DNA of 64,000 nucleotides from Candidatus Eisenbacteria bacterium (GCA_018831195.1 JAHJDP010000119.1:58836-122835); one strand, 5' to 3'; counted from the first letter of the stretch, positions 24,572 to 34,929 are shown. Made by a program: numbers and translations. Notes: a model not told the origin generated them from the sequence alone.

Positions 24572-26302
24572 ATGTCCGATCCGGTAGTGGAAAGGGTTCG
24601 AGCGGCGACCGACATCGTCAGTGTTGTAGGCGCCGTTGTCGAACTCAAAAAGGCGGGAGCCAGCTACAAAGGCCTCTGCCCTTTCCACCAGGAAAAGACC
24701 CCCTCCTTCACCGTAAATCCCGAGCGGCAGGTCTATCACTGCTTCGGGTGTGATACCGGCGGCGATGTTTTCAGCTTTTTAATGGCGACGGAGGGTATGA
24801 CCTTTGGTGAGGCTCTTCGCCATCTCGCCGATCGCGCCGGGATTGAAATCCCTAAAAAGGGGATTTCTTCGGCGGCGGACAATCTACAAGAGATTATCGA
24901 GCTCGCACAAAAAACGTTTCAAACAACATTGGCCGGAAAATCGGGCGAGGCCGCGAGAAAATACCTTAAGTCGCGCTCGTTATCTGATGAAATAATAAAA
25001 GATTACGGCGTCGGTCTCGCGCCGGGTGGGTGGTCCCATTTGACCGATGCGCTCCGGCGCCGTTTTAAGGATGAGGAGCTGATTGAAGCCGGTGTCTCTG
25101 TTCGATCGGCGCAGGGAGATCGTATATATGATCGTTTTCGCAATCGGATCACCTTCCCGATTGCGCGCCCTCGCGGGAAGATCGCCGGATTCGGCGCCCG
25201 GGCCCTGGGTGACGACGAGCCGAAATATCTCAATAGCCCCGAGGGGCCGCTCTACAAAAAAAGTGAGATTCTTTTCGGTCTTCCGCAAGCTCGGGAGACC
25301 CTTCGCCGCGAGGGGATCGGAATCCTTGTGGAAGGTTACTTTGATGTCCTCTCTCTGGCGCAGGCCGGAATGCGAGCGGCACTCGCCCCCTGCGGGACCG
25401 CTTTCACAAAAGAGCAGGGTTGGCTGCTGCAGCGCAATGCGCCCAAGTGGATCCTTTTCTTTGATAGCGATCCAGCCGGGCAGAAGGCGACCTGGCGGGC
25501 GCTCGAGGTACTCCTGGCGTTCGAATTGCAAATAACGATCGCCATGGCGCCAGCCGGGAGTGATCCCGCCGATGTGGTCACCCAAGCGGGATACGAGGCC
25601 GCGGCAGAGATATTAAAGCAAGCGCAGGACCCGATTTCCTGGTTGGCCGGTCTGGCCCCGGGGGAGAAGCGCCGGCCCTGGCTTTTGGACCGGATCGCCA
25701 CCCTCATCGCGCGGGCGCAGAATCCATTGACGCGCCAGCTCTGGGTTGAAGAGGCCTCCTCCAAAATCCGCATCCGGGAGGATGCCCTTTGGGAGGCGGT
25801 TCAGAATCGGCTGAAAAGGGGACCGGACCGGGCGGATGACGCTGGGGAGGCGGCCGCGCGAAAGAAAATCCGTCTCTCCCCTTTGGAACGGGATCTCATT
25901 CTGCTGGTGGCGGAGCAACCCCATGCGCGCGGTGATGTGGTGCGGGCGGTCAAAGGGTCGCCGGGGATTCAGTCTCCCGTGCGGGATTTCCTTGAATGGG
26001 TGGCGGGATCTAAAACAGCGCCACAGGTGTCAGAGATTGTTCGCCGGCTTGAAGAGATTCCCGGGATGGGTGGGATGACATCCTTCCTTCTCGATCCGCC
26101 GCCGGCCAGTCAGTCGGAAGGATTCCGGGATGATGTTCTTTATCGTTTGGGGCATAATGCGTTAAAGGATGGACTTATGAAGATCACTGAGAAGCTGAAG
26201 CGCCTTGAGGCACAAGCCCCGGGGGACGAAGAAACCGTTCAAGCCCTACTATTGGAGAAACAGCGCCTCCTAATGGAACTGGAAGCATTCTCCAGACATT
26301 AG
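24572..26302 (+). CDS. dnaG: DNA primase
   Basis: The primase has 576 residues and makes RNA primers for DNA replication. It has a CHC2 zinc finger (Cys36, His39, Cys57, Cys60), the RNA-polymerase/Toprim core with the Glu loop LVEGYFDVL and the acidic FFDSDPAGQKA, and a C-terminal helicase-binding region (about 440-576), as in other DnaG proteins of about 580 residues. The ATG at 24572 is one base past the mutS2 stop, with GGGGAG just upstream. An in-frame start at 24467 inside mutS2 is much less likely, because it would add low-complexity residues. Confidence 0.96.
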   Translation: MSDPVVERVRAATDIVSVVGAVVELKKAGASYKGLCPFHQEKTPSFTVNPERQVYHCFGCDTGGDVFSFLMATEGMTFGEALRHLADRAGIEIPKKGISSAADNLQEIIELAQKTFQTTLAGKSGEAARKYLKSRSLSDEIIKDYGVGLAPGGWSHLTDALRRRFKDEELIEAGVSVRSAQGDRIYDRFRNRITFPIARPRGKIAGFGARALGDDEPKYLNSPEGPLYKKSEILFGLPQARETLRREGIGILVEGYFDVLSLAQAGMRAALAPCGTAFTKEQGWLLQRNAPKWILFFDSDPAGQKATWRALEVLLAFELQITIAMAPAGSDPADVVTQAGYEAAAEILKQAQDPISWLAGLAPGEKRRPWLLDRIATLIARAQNPLTRQLWVEEASSKIRIREDALWEAVQNRLKRGPDRADDAGEAAARKKIRLSPLERDLILLVAEQPHARGDVVRAVKGSPGIQSPVRDFLEWVAGSKTAPQVSEIVRRLEEIPGMGGMTSFLLDPPPASQSEGFRDDVLYRLGHNALKDGLMKITEKLKRLEAQAPGDEETVQALLLEKQRLLMELEAFSRH

Positions 26303-26415
26303 ACAATAGGCAGTAGAATGAAGTAGGACTTGCAATTCTGAAGTGAGAGGCGTAGCATCGGGAATTTGGCTGCTGGAAGATTTGCCGTTGTCGCGCCTGA
26401 AAGGAGTCGCCATTG

Positions 26416-28182
26416 ATGAAGGCAACGAAGGATCCCGAAAGTGTCCTTCAGGAGCTTAAGACTTTGGCCGTGCGTCAGGGCTATATCACAGAGCCCCAAG
26501 TTCTTGAGCAAATCGGGTCGGGTCTCGAGATTGATCAACAAATAGACCTCATGGATCAGACCTATGCGATGCTCAGGGAACTGAATATCGGTGTCTATTC
26601 CTCAGAGGGTGAAGCTCAAGAACATTCCCGCCGAAACCGTCTTCTCCAACAGGACCGCGAGCCGAGACCCGAAGAGTCGCAGCCCGCTGTCCGTTATGAC
26701 GATCCCGTCAGGATGTATCTCCGGGAGATGGGGCGTGTCCCCCTCCTCGATCGCGAGGGTGAAGTCCGGATCGCCAAGAGGATCGAATCGTCGGAGCATG
26801 AGATCTCAGGTGCGATGTTCATCTGCGCCCTTCCCGTTCGAGACCTCTCGAGCTATATGGATAAGCTCAAAGAGGGGCGTGTTCGTCTGGAGGATGTGAT
26901 CCAGATCGATATGGGGAACTGGAACGCGGATTACGGCAGCAAGAAAGAGATCCGGCGGGCCCTCCAATCGACGACCAAGATTCAAGCCCATTTCAAGGAG
27001 CTGTGTGCCACGCGGGCGGACCTGGGCAAGCGAATCAGCCAAAAGAAACGGACTCAAATCGAAGCACAGGTCGAAAAAGATGAAAAGAAGCTTGTGGATG
27101 AAATCCATAAGCTTGGGATTTCAAGCAAGCTCAAAGACCGCCTGGTCGATCGCCTCAAGGTCGAGCAGCTGCGCCTGCGCGAGTTGGAACTCTCCATCAG
27201 CACGATTCAGGACGAGATTCAGAGGACCACCGACAAACTGGCGCGGCTCGGCGATACCAAACCGAGTAAGACCAAGACGAAGACGACCCTTGATTCAGAG
27301 GTCGAGCTTCTCAATGAGATTCAGGCCGATCGCCAGCGGGAATACCGCAATCTTCGCCGCCGCCTGCGACGGGTCGAGCAGGAAATCATGATGTCGGCGC
27401 CGCAGCTCCGGGATGTGATCCATAGGATCGAGCGGTCTGAAGCGGAGAGGGACCAGGCCAAGCGAGAAATGATCGAGGCGAATGTGCGCCTCGTCATTTC
27501 AATCGCCAAGCGTTATACAAACCGGGGTTTGGAATTCCTCGATCTCATTCAAGAGGGAAACAGCGGTCTCATGCGGGCGGTCGACAAGTTCGACTATCGC
27601 AAAGGCTACAAGTTCAGCACCTACGCCACCTGGTGGATCCGTCAGGCCATCACACGGGCGATCGCCGATCAAGCCCGAACGATTCGTGTGCCGGTCCATA
27701 TGATTGAAGCGATCAATAAGGTCGTTCGGACATCGAGGAAACTAGTGCAGGAGCTGGGACGCGAGCCGACGGCGGAAGAGATCGCCGGTAAGCTTGATAT
27801 TCCCCCTGACAAAGTCAAGAGTGTCTTGAAGGCGGCGCAAGAGCCGATCAGTCTGGATCGCCCCATTGGGGAAGACGACGACAGTAATCTTGGCGATTTC
27901 ATCGAGGACACCAGCGCCATCTCGCCCGCGCATCAGGCAACTTATGCGATGCTGCGGGATGAAGTGAATGAAGTATTGGAAACGCTGACCAAGAGAGAGG
28001 CGCGGGTGATCCGGCTTCGCTTTGGATTGACCGAGGATGGATGTCCCCGAACCTTGGAAGAGGTAGGCGCCTTCTTCAACGTCACGCGGGAGCGTATTCG
28101 ACAGATTGAAGCGAAGGCTCTTCGCAAGCTGCGCCATCCGACGAGGCGCCGGCGCCTTCAGTCATTTTTGGAGATGGTCTGA
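26416..28182 (+). CDS. rpoD: Primary RNA polymerase sigma factor (sigma-70)
   Basis: The factor has 588 residues: region 1.1 at the N-terminus (about 1-75), region 1.2 ([12 protein letters not shown]), a large non-conserved region of about 240 residues rich in charged coiled coil, region 2 ([33 protein letters not shown]), region 3, and region 4 with the -35 helix-turn-helix ([21 protein letters not shown]). It is the housekeeping promoter-specificity subunit. The ATG at 26416 has AAAGGAG about ten bases upstream; the TTG immediately before it is less likely. It follows dnaG after 113 bases, the usual order of these two genes. Confidence 0.96.
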   Translation: MKATKDPESVLQELKTLAVRQGYITEPQVLEQIGSGLEIDQQIDLMDQTYAMLRELNIGVYSSEGEAQEHSRRNRLLQQDREPRPEESQPAVRYDDPVRMYLREMGRVPLLDREGEVRIAKRIESSEHEISGAMFICALPVRDLSSYMDKLKEGRVRLEDVIQIDMGNWNADYGSKKEIRRALQSTTKIQAHFKELCATRADLGKRISQKKRTQIEAQVEKDEKKLVDEIHKLGISSKLKDRLVDRLKVEQLRLRELELSISTIQDEIQRTTDKLARLGDTKPSKTKTKTTLDSEVELLNEIQADRQREYRNLRRRLRRVEQEIMMSAPQLRDVIHRIERSEAERDQAKREMIEANVRLVISIAKRYTNRGLEFLDLIQEGNSGLMRAVDKFDYRKGYKFSTYATWWIRQAITRAIADQARTIRVPVHMIEAINKVVRTSRKLVQELGREPTAEEIAGKLDIPPDKVKSVLKAAQEPISLDRPIGEDDDSNLGDFIEDTSAISPAHQATYAMLRDEVNEVLETLTKREARVIRLRFGLTEDGCPRTLEEVGAFFNVTRERIRQIEAKALRKLRHPTRRRRLQSFLEMV

Positions 28183-28187
28183 TATGA

Positions 28188-28215
28188 AACCCATCGGGTT
28201 GTTGACCGGTGGGTT
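28188..28215 (+). other. Hairpin after rpoD
   Basis: AACCCATCGG and CCGGTGGGTT form a ten-base stem with one G-U pair and an eight-base loop, starting six bases after the rpoD stop. No T-run follows, so this may be a processing or stability hairpin between the rpoD message and the tRNAs rather than a simple terminator. Confidence 0.35.
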
Positions 28216-28258
28216 GGCACCGATTGGCTTGAGGAGCGGTTCCAAGGGAAGGATCAAA

Positions 28259-28331
28259 GGGCCCATAGCTCAGCGGTCAGAGCAACCGGCTCATAACCGG
28301 TTGGTCCTTGGTTCAAATCCAAGTGGGCCCA
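28259..28331 (+). tRNA. tRNA with CAU anticodon (Ile2 type, or Met)
   Basis: The cloverleaf is complete: acceptor GGGCCCA/TGGGCCC, anticodon stem ACCGG/CCGGT with loop CTCATAA, T arm CTTGG-TTCAAAT-CCAAG, discriminator A. The anticodon is CAU. The loop sequence CTCATAA is typical of tRNA-Ile2, in which TilS changes C34 to lysidine so that it reads AUA, rather than of elongator tRNA-Met. The 3' CCA is not encoded. Confidence 0.9.
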
Positions 28332-28367
28332 CATGTTTTACATTTAATAACGGGCGAAATGAAGAAA

Positions 28368-28440
28368 GGGCGGGTAGCTCAGTTGGCAGAGCATCGGCAT
28401 CACAAGCCGGGGGTCGCAGGTTCAAGTCCTGTTCCGCCCA
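28368..28440 (+). tRNA. tRNA-Val (anticodon CAC)
   Basis: The acceptor GGGCGGG pairs with TCCGCCC. The D arm starts TAGCTCAGTTGG. The anticodon stem TCGGC/GCCGG holds loop ATCACAA, giving anticodon CAC for GUG codons. The T arm contains GTTCAAGTC. The discriminator is A and no CCA is encoded. It lies 36 bases after the preceding tRNA and is probably in one transcript with it, ending at the terminator near 28500. Confidence 0.92.
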
Positions 28441-28472
28441 CCGAACGGATAAACCATAAGACAATCAGTGGG

Positions 28473-28503
28473 AAGGCCCGGATAAACCGGGCCTTTTCGT
28501 TTT
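28473..28503 (+). terminator. Rho-independent terminator after the tRNA pair
   Basis: AAGGCCCGG, loop ATAAA, CCGGGCCTT form a perfect nine-base stem followed by TTCGTTTT. It ends the rpoD-tRNA transcript before the next gene at 28544. Confidence 0.88.
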
Positions 28504-28543
28504 AACCCTCATGTCCACTTGAGTGGGGGAAGGATGAGGTGCA

Positions 28544-29254
28544 ATGGAATCTCAGATCCAAGTTCTTCAAAGCTTGATGAAGCTGGACAGAGACTACTTT
28601 CAGTATAAAAGCCGCATAGAGGAAATCCCTCCGGAACTGAAGGCGATCGAACAATACGAATCGGCGCTCCGGCAAGCCCTTCTTGGTGAGGAGGCTCAGT
28701 TATCAGAGCGGCAGAGAGAACGCCGGCAGATTGAAATCCAAATTCAGGACCAGATAACGATCAAGAAGAAATACGAAAACCAGATCTACGAAATAAAAGA
28801 GAACCGGGAACTCCAGAGTCTTCAACGCGAAATCGATTTTCTGAAACGGGGTCTCACTGAGTTGGAAGAAAAGGTCCTGACGAACCTGGAAGAAGAAGAG
28901 GAGCTGCAAAAGAGACTCGGAATCTTACGGGAAGAGACCACCAGGAAACTGGAAGAATTAGCGTTCAAGCAGAAGCGTCTCGCTGAGAAGAGCATTGAAC
29001 TGGCCGCCTCGATGGAGGATATGGAAGAAGGGCGCAAGATGTTGATCGATTTGCTGAAGCCCCCGACCCGTTCCAAATACAGGCGGATTGTCAATGCCAA
29101 GGGACATGAGGCGATCGTATCGGTCAATGACGGCAGCTGCGGCGGATGCTTTTACAAGCTTCCCCCTCAGAAGCTGGCGGAAGTGAAGATCGGCCAACAG
29201 ATGGCTCTATGTGAGGGATGCGGGAGAATCTTGGTCTGGGAAAACAATCATTAA
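28544..29254 (+). CDS. Coiled-coil protein with C-terminal C4 zinc ribbon (CT398-like)
   Basis: In this 236-residue protein, residues about 5-175 form a long antiparallel coiled coil rich in Glu, Lys, Arg and Gln. The C-terminus has two Cys pairs, CGGC and CEGC, flanking KLPPQKLAEVKIG, as in the C4-type zinc-ribbon family (CT398 of Chlamydia and relatives). CT398 crystal work links the family to sigma-54 binding and secretion components; the general role is poorly known. It is usually encoded near rnpB, as here, where the RNase P RNA begins 13 bases after its stop. Confidence 0.85.
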   Translation: MESQIQVLQSLMKLDRDYFQYKSRIEEIPPELKAIEQYESALRQALLGEEAQLSERQRERRQIEIQIQDQITIKKKYENQIYEIKENRELQSLQREIDFLKRGLTELEEKVLTNLEEEEELQKRLGILREETTRKLEELAFKQKRLAEKSIELAASMEDMEEGRKMLIDLLKPPTRSKYRRIVNAKGHEAIVSVNDGSCGGCFYKLPPQKLAEVKIGQQMALCEGCGRILVWENNH

Positions 29255-29267
29255 AGAGACGTTTTAA

Positions 29268-29642
29268 GAATGGAGCCGGTGAATGGTCGCGGGGTCCTAA
29301 AGGGTCCTGAGGAAAGTCCGAGCTCCAAAGGGCAGGGTGCTGGGTAACCCCCAGTGGGAGCGATCCCAAGGAAAGTGCCACAGAAAATATACCGCCTCGC
29401 CGGGGTTCGCCCCGGCGTGGTAAGGGTGAAAAGGTGAGGTAAGAGCTCACCAGTACTGGTGGTGACACCGGTAGCTTGGTAAACCCCACTCGGAGCAAGA
29501 CCAAATAGGGGAGGAGAGGCGGCCCGTCTCGTAACGACTCCCGGGTAGGTTGCTTGAGGCGGACGGCAACGTTCGTCCTAGATAAATGACCATTCAAGGG
29601 CTCGCGCCCTGGACAAAACTCGGCTTATAGCCGGCTCCATTC
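29268..29642 (+). ncRNA. rnpB: RNase P RNA (bacterial type A)
   Basis: The 5' and 3' ends pair as P1 (GAATGGAGCCGG with CCGGCTCCATTC). The most conserved core appears as GAGGAAAGTCCGAGCTCC near 29310-29330, and the matching 3' core as AGATAAATGACCATTC and ACAAAACTCGGCTTATAG near 29579-29630. The length of about 375 bases and the P12-like GC-rich hairpin (GCCGGGGTTCGCCCCGGC) fit type A. It is the catalytic RNA that matures tRNA 5' ends. Transcription is probably shared with the upstream zinc-ribbon gene. Confidence 0.95.
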
Positions 29643-29732
29643 ATCGACTTAGCAGCGCCCCGGCCCCGGCGGGGGAGGGTCGCCGGAGAGACGGATCTGA
29701 TACCGGAACGCTGGAGACAGTTATCCCGCACC

Positions 29733-32156
29733 ATGGCCTTCCTCGTGGGGGGGATCTATCTCGTCCTGGGCGTTGGACAGGTTCTCTCTCCATCGGCCGA
29801 ACAGATCCCACTTACCGGCGATTCCCAAAGCTACCTCCGGACCGCTTCCGGCATCTCGCATTGTATAACCCACCCCGGCTGGACCATCGACCATCTCTTC
29901 AGCGGCGGTTTCAGTCCCGAGGAGAAACAGAACCTCGGTTTTGACGGATGGATCCTGCATCATGCCCCGCTCTATCTCATTCCCTTGGGGATCTCCCAGG
30001 CCATGGGGACGGGAGAGACCGGCGCCCGCATCGTCACCATTCTTTTTCTCGCCCTCCTCGGCGGGTTTGTCTTCGATTTGGGGCGGAGACTTTTCTCCCC
30101 ACTCGTCGGCCTTTGCGCGGCGCTCATCACTCTTCTCGATCCGGCCACGCTGCTCTACGGAACGGCCGTCCTCACCGAAATCCCCCTCGCCTTCCTCGTC
30201 GTCCTCATTGGATGGATCTTTGTCCGCTGGGTTGAACAAAAAAATCCGCGCTGGTCTCTGATTCTGGGTCTGGGCTTCGGACTGCTTTATCTCGGCAAGA
30301 TTACGTTTCGACCTCTTCTTCCCATCCTGGTTCTAATGGCCGCCGCCTATCTCTGGAAACGGCAGGACAGGGTGCGGCTGCTGGTTTTTCTTGGATTGGG
30401 TCTCGCGATCATCCTGATCCCATGGTGGCTTGGCCTGCTATCGCTCGATCTGCCGCTCAATCCGGTCGCCGAGAGCGGCGAGGATATGCTGTGGCTCTTC
30501 CGTGGGAATAATGTACACCTGCAGGGCTGGGAGACGGTGGGAGCCGGCGATGCCTCCACGCCGGAGCTTCAGCAGGCGGTGGCGGAGATCGCCGGTCAGA
30601 GCGATGTGCTCATACGAAAGGCGTATCAGCGGGCCCTCTTTCTTGGTATTCAACATCAGCCACTTCAATGGGCGGCGCTGGTGGGGCGCAAACTTGTCCT
30701 CTTCTGGACCCATCCGGCGGTTAAAAATTATACGTCGCATCCCTTCTGGACGATGCCGCCTTGGCTGATCCTTTTCCCGCTTCTGATCCTCGTCGCCTGT
30801 TTCGGCTGGCTCCTTTCCTTTGATGGACCAAGGCGGTGGATCCCGGCTGTTCCCATCCTTTATCTCTCCGCCGCGCATGCCTTGTCACATCTTGTCTCCC
30901 GATACAATGTGCCGACGCTTCCCATTGTCTATCTTTATGCCGCCGCGGCGCCCTGGATCCTGCTGCGGGCGCCATGGATCGGCACCTGGCGGAAGGCGGA
31001 TTGGAGACCCTCGGCCGGATGGTTTCTCATCGGCGGGACCCTCGCCGCCTTGGCCCTTGGATTTTTCACGGCCCATCCTCTATGGCGTCCCTCGGCGGCC
31101 GATGTTCGGTCTCTCTCCTGGCTCGCATCACTCTTCAAGGCCCTGGGATTGGCCCTGGCCGGCTGGGCCGGGGCTTGGATTCTGAAGAGATCCACTCATG
31201 TCGGTCACCGGACCCCTTGGGGATTGATCTCAGGTGGAATCCTGGGGGGGATCCTGATTCTGTCGTGGAGGGGGAGCGATCCCGATTGGGATCTATTTTC
31301 CGTGCGCTTGGAGAAATCCGGCGATCGTGTGGTTCAAAGGATAGCCATTCCGCATACGCTGCCTCTTTCCCGGATCGAGAGCGGACATCTGGAGATCGAT
31401 ATGCTGCGATCGATCTCCTCGGAATTCACGCTGGAAGTCTGGGTCAATGGGCGGTTGGCGCATACTTATAATGGTGGCCTGGGCGCGGAGCCCTATGATT
31501 TCACCCTGAGTCCGCTGGTGCATGGTTATCAGGAGCGCTATCTCCGCATTATCGAAACATTGACCGATCATATGGAAGGGGATTTGGAGCCCCGGTATAA
31601 GGACCGCAATCCCGGTCTGGATGCCTATCGCCGCTGGGTCAGGGTCCCCCTGGAACCCGGTGATTATATGGGGCGGGATACGCTGAGTGTCAGCCTTGTC
31701 CTACAACGGGCGGGCCCCGGCGCCTATATCGAGATTTTTGGGGATCAGGTGATGGAATCGAGCCCGGGCCGTGTTCTGAGGGGGCCGGCCTTTTTCACCA
31801 ACGCCTACCTCTTGTCGAATTATCGCTTCCGCGTTCTGGCCGGCGACCGGCGGGAGGCCGATGTCCGGCTGACGACGGATATCCCGCTCGACAGCTCCTG
31901 GTCCGAGTCCTCATTCTGGAAGGGGGATAGACCGAGCCGCGACCTCTCCCGGGATTTCGGAGTTCAGCGGGGGGAATACCGAATACGCCTCCGCTTAAGA
32001 ATGCCGGGGAGATATGTTTGGAGGGAAGAGAAGGGGCAACCGCGGCTGAAATGGATCGCTAATCCCACAGCGGAGGACCGCAATCCGACCGGTGAGGAGG
32101 TGCGTCAGAAGATGATATACATCCAGGGTTATTTTGATGGGTTTGCGACGCTTTAA
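29733..32156 (+). CDS. Large polytopic membrane protein, glycosyltransferase family 39-like
   Basis: In this 807-residue protein, about 12 hydrophobic helices lie between residues 1 and 500, with an early acidic loop (LTGDSQSYL) and alternating loops like those of ArnT/PMT-type polyprenyl-phosphate-sugar glycosyltransferases. A soluble domain of about 300 residues follows and should face the periplasm. The family moves sugars from lipid carriers onto acceptors outside the inner membrane; which sugar or acceptor is not visible. No strong ribosome site precedes the ATG. The next gene overlaps its end by 20 bases, so it leads the envelope cluster. Assignment to GT39 rests on topology and loop motifs only. 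Confidence 0.65.
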   Translation: MAFLVGGIYLVLGVGQVLSPSAEQIPLTGDSQSYLRTASGISHCITHPGWTIDHLFSGGFSPEEKQNLGFDGWILHHAPLYLIPLGISQAMGTGETGARIVTILFLALLGGFVFDLGRRLFSPLVGLCAALITLLDPATLLYGTAVLTEIPLAFLVVLIGWIFVRWVEQKNPRWSLILGLGFGLLYLGKITFRPLLPILVLMAAAYLWKRQDRVRLLVFLGLGLAIILIPWWLGLLSLDLPLNPVAESGEDMLWLFRGNNVHLQGWETVGAGDASTPELQQAVAEIAGQSDVLIRKAYQRALFLGIQHQPLQWAALVGRKLVLFWTHPAVKNYTSHPFWTMPPWLILFPLLILVACFGWLLSFDGPRRWIPAVPILYLSAAHALSHLVSRYNVPTLPIVYLYAAAAPWILLRAPWIGTWRKADWRPSAGWFLIGGTLAALALGFFTAHPLWRPSAADVRSLSWLASLFKALGLALAGWAGAWILKRSTHVGHRTPWGLISGGILGGILILSWRGSDPDWDLFSVRLEKSGDRVVQRIAIPHTLPLSRIESGHLEIDMLRSISSEFTLEVWVNGRLAHTYNGGLGAEPYDFTLSPLVHGYQERYLRIIETLTDHMEGDLEPRYKDRNPGLDAYRRWVRVPLEPGDYMGRDTLSVSLVLQRAGPGAYIEIFGDQVMESSPGRVLRGPAFFTNAYLLSNYRFRVLAGDRREADVRLTTDIPLDSSWSESSFWKGDRPSRDLSRDFGVQRGEYRIRLRLRMPGRYVWREEKGQPRLKWIANPTAEDRNPTGEEVRQKMIYIQGYFDGFATL

Positions 32157-34929
32157 CATTTTATTGATAGTCTTCCTGTTCTGCGCGCTGACGGCGGGCT
32201 CCGCGGCGCAATTTATAACTTTTGGGAAAAACAAGGTTCAGTATTCCCGGTTCGACTGGCAGATTTTGGAATCGAGCCACTTCCGTCTTTACTATTATCC
32301 CGAGGAAGCCCGCCTGGCGGAGAAAACGCTGGTTTGGGCTGAGGAGAGTTATGAGTCGCTGAGGAGATTTTTCGCCCGGGATGTAGGGCAGCCGGTGCCA
32401 TTGATCATCTACAGCAGCCATCAGGATTTCGAGCAAACAAATGTGACCCCTTCCTTTCTGCCGGAAGGCGTGGCCGGGCTGACCGAGTTCACCCGGGGGC
32501 GGATTCTTCTGCCCTTTAACGGATCGATCAACGATTTTCGCGAGACCCTCCAGCATGAGCTGGTCCATGCCTTTCAGCTGTCGATTTACCGGGAAGCCTC
32601 GCGCTATACATCAAATCAATACGCCGTCAGTCCGCCGCTCTGGTTTACCGAGGGCATCGCCGTTCACTGGTCCGAATTCCGGGACGCCCGCGCCGACATG
32701 ATCCTTCGCGATCTTTGTATCAACGGCCGGCTGCCCGGCATCGAGGATTTCTGGAGGTATCAGGGCTCGTTCATTATGTACAAGCTGGGCCAATCGATTC
32801 TTGATTATCTCGGCGAAACGTATGGAGAAGACCGGATAAGGGAGTTCTATTTGCGCCTGGGCGAGGTCCGGACTTTTAATGAGCTCTTTCCGCTCATCTA
32901 CGGAATCTCGGTCGGGGAGATGTCGGATCGCTGGGAGTATTGGGTGCGGCAGCGATATTACCCCGATGTGGAGCTTGAAATACCGATTCTCTTTGATTCC
33001 AAGCTTCTGACGACGTCCGGCCAGGATTTCAAACCGACTCCGGTGCCGGGCCATATCAAGGGCTTTGAGCACCACTTCATTTTTATATCCGCCCGGACAG
33101 GGTATTCAAATATCTATGCGGCGGATGTCGACGCCGAAGAGAAGGATCTCGTAAAGATTTTGACCGGGCAGCGCCAGCCCGAATTCGAGAGCTTTCACGC
33201 CTTCTCGAGCCGGATGGATGTTTCCGCGGACGGAGAACTGATTTTTGTTTCAAAGCATGATGAGAAGGATGCGCTTTTCACATTAGATCTCGCGACCCAC
33301 AAAATCAAAGATCGTTACGGGTTTGAGAATCTCATCGCGCTCTCGTCGCCTTCTTTGTCTCCCGATGGCCAACGGATCGTTTTTTCAGGCCTGTCCCGCG
33401 CGGGGCAGAATGATCTTTATCTATTTGATCGCCGGGCCGGTATTCTCCATCAATTGACGGATGACTTATACGATGACATCTCTCCCGACTATCACCCCGG
33501 GAGCGATCAAATCGTCTTTGTTTCAGATCGCGGACCGGACGGCAAGACCGGCGCGCGCAATCTCTTTCTGATGGATCTGAACTCGCGGGAGATCCGTTTT
33601 CTGACCTGCGGCCCCTGGGAGGATCTCTCACCGTCGTGGTCTCCCGATGGCCAGCAGGTTCTCTTCGCCTCAAGCCGCGCTGATGGTTTTGATCTTTTTA
33701 CCGTTGATCTCACCGGCCGGGGACGCCGGCGGACACAAGCGTTGGAGGCGTTGTTGGATCCCCGCTGGCTGCCGGGAGGCGAGGAGGCCCTCTGCAGCGT
33801 CTATACAGAAAACAAATTCCGTTGCGCGCGGATCAAGCTAAAAGACGATCTCGAAGAGATCGAACTCGAGATCCCGCCCGATTGGGATACCTGGCCGGCG
33901 GAGACTGAAATGGCTCAGGTTCAATCGCGGCCTTCTAAATACGATTCGCGAATGAGCCTTGATGTGGCGCAGGGAGCCGTTGTCGCCGATCCGGCCTTGC
34001 GATACGGGGAGGGGATTCAAGCGGTTCTATCCGACCTGATGGGGAACCGGCTGCTCTACCTTCAATTGGGGAACTCCACCATCTCGACGGAGGATTTCCT
34101 GAGGAATTTCTCAGCCGGCGCTTCCCTTATGGATGTCGGCAGACGGCTGAACCGCGGAGTGAGCGCCTATTACATTTCAGGGGACTTCTACGATGCAGAG
34201 GGGCTGCCTTATTTCGAGCGGCGCAGCGGCGCCAGCTTCCTGTTCTCATATCCCTTTGACAAATTTCATCGCGTGGAGACATCCGTCGGCCTGGCCTACT
34301 CTGAAAAGGATTGGCCCCGCCGCGACTTGGCGCGCCGGGGACCGATCGCGAATCACTACCTCTCGTTTATTCGCGACAATAGCTTATGGCTCCCCACCGG
34401 ACCGATTGATGGGGAACGGATGAATCTCACCGTCGGGATAACCATGAATCTGAGGCGCCAAAATACGGAGAATGCCCTCGCCATGTTGGATCTGCGCCGC
34501 TACTGGCGGATCCGTTTCCTCTCCGCCTATGCGGTCCGGTTTCAGGCCCGGATCTCCGAAGGTCCCGACCCCCAGCTCTTTGTTCTGGGGGGGACAAACT
34601 CGCTGCGTGGCTATCCGTATCGCCACTTCAGCGGAACCCGTTCGCTTCTTCTCAATCAGGAAATCCGCTTCCCGCTGGCCCGGGGCTTTGCTATCGGGTT
34701 GCCGATGGGCGTGATCGAATTGCCCGGTGTTCAAGGGGCTCTCTTTTTCGATGTGGGCAAGGCCTGGGAGGAGGATCAGAAACAGGATCTCGCAGGAAGT
34801 TACGGTATAAGCTTCCGGATGGGGTTGGCGGGTTTCATCGTTTTTCGTTTTGACGTGGCGGGGCGGACTGATTTCAAATCGGGGTCGAGCGGTACTCACA
34901 CGGATTTCTTTGTAGGATGGAATTACTAG
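32137..34929 (+). CDS. Fusion of gluzincin-type metalloprotease, TolB-like propeller and BamA-like outer-membrane barrel
   Basis: The protein has about 930 residues and a signal peptide (ILLIVFLFCALTAGSAAQ). Residues about 30-270 resemble peptidase MA family metallohydrolases, with the zinc motif HELVHAF near 135-145 and a downstream Glu in WFTEGIAVHW. Residues about 300-580 carry repeated WD40-like/TolB blades (SPDGQRIVFSG, SPSWSPDGQQVLFAS). From about 600 to the end there is a surface-antigen (D15/BamA) barrel, with GGTNSLRGYPYR and a C-terminal aromatic strand (DFFVGWNY). It should reach from the periplasm into the outer membrane. A role in folding, quality control or secretion at that membrane is inferred. 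Confidence 0.85.
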   Translation: MGLRRFNILLIVFLFCALTAGSAAQFITFGKNKVQYSRFDWQILESSHFRLYYYPEEARLAEKTLVWAEESYESLRRFFARDVGQPVPLIIYSSHQDFEQTNVTPSFLPEGVAGLTEFTRGRILLPFNGSINDFRETLQHELVHAFQLSIYREASRYTSNQYAVSPPLWFTEGIAVHWSEFRDARADMILRDLCINGRLPGIEDFWRYQGSFIMYKLGQSILDYLGETYGEDRIREFYLRLGEVRTFNELFPLIYGISVGEMSDRWEYWVRQRYYPDVELEIPILFDSKLLTTSGQDFKPTPVPGHIKGFEHHFIFISARTGYSNIYAADVDAEEKDLVKILTGQRQPEFESFHAFSSRMDVSADGELIFVSKHDEKDALFTLDLATHKIKDRYGFENLIALSSPSLSPDGQRIVFSGLSRAGQNDLYLFDRRAGILHQLTDDLYDDISPDYHPGSDQIVFVSDRGPDGKTGARNLFLMDLNSREIRFLTCGPWEDLSPSWSPDGQQVLFASSRADGFDLFTVDLTGRGRRRTQALEALLDPRWLPGGEEALCSVYTENKFRCARIKLKDDLEEIELEIPPDWDTWPAETEMAQVQSRPSKYDSRMSLDVAQGAVVADPALRYGEGIQAVLSDLMGNRLLYLQLGNSTISTEDFLRNFSAGASLMDVGRRLNRGVSAYYISGDFYDAEGLPYFERRSGASFLFSYPFDKFHRVETSVGLAYSEKDWPRRDLARRGPIANHYLSFIRDNSLWLPTGPIDGERMNLTVGITMNLRRQNTENALAMLDLRRYWRIRFLSAYAVRFQARISEGPDPQLFVLGGTNSLRGYPYRHFSGTRSLLLNQEIRFPLARGFAIGLPMGVIELPGVQGALFFDVGKAWEEDQKQDLAGSYGISFRMGLAGFIVFRFDVAGRTDFKSGSSGTHTDFFVGWNY

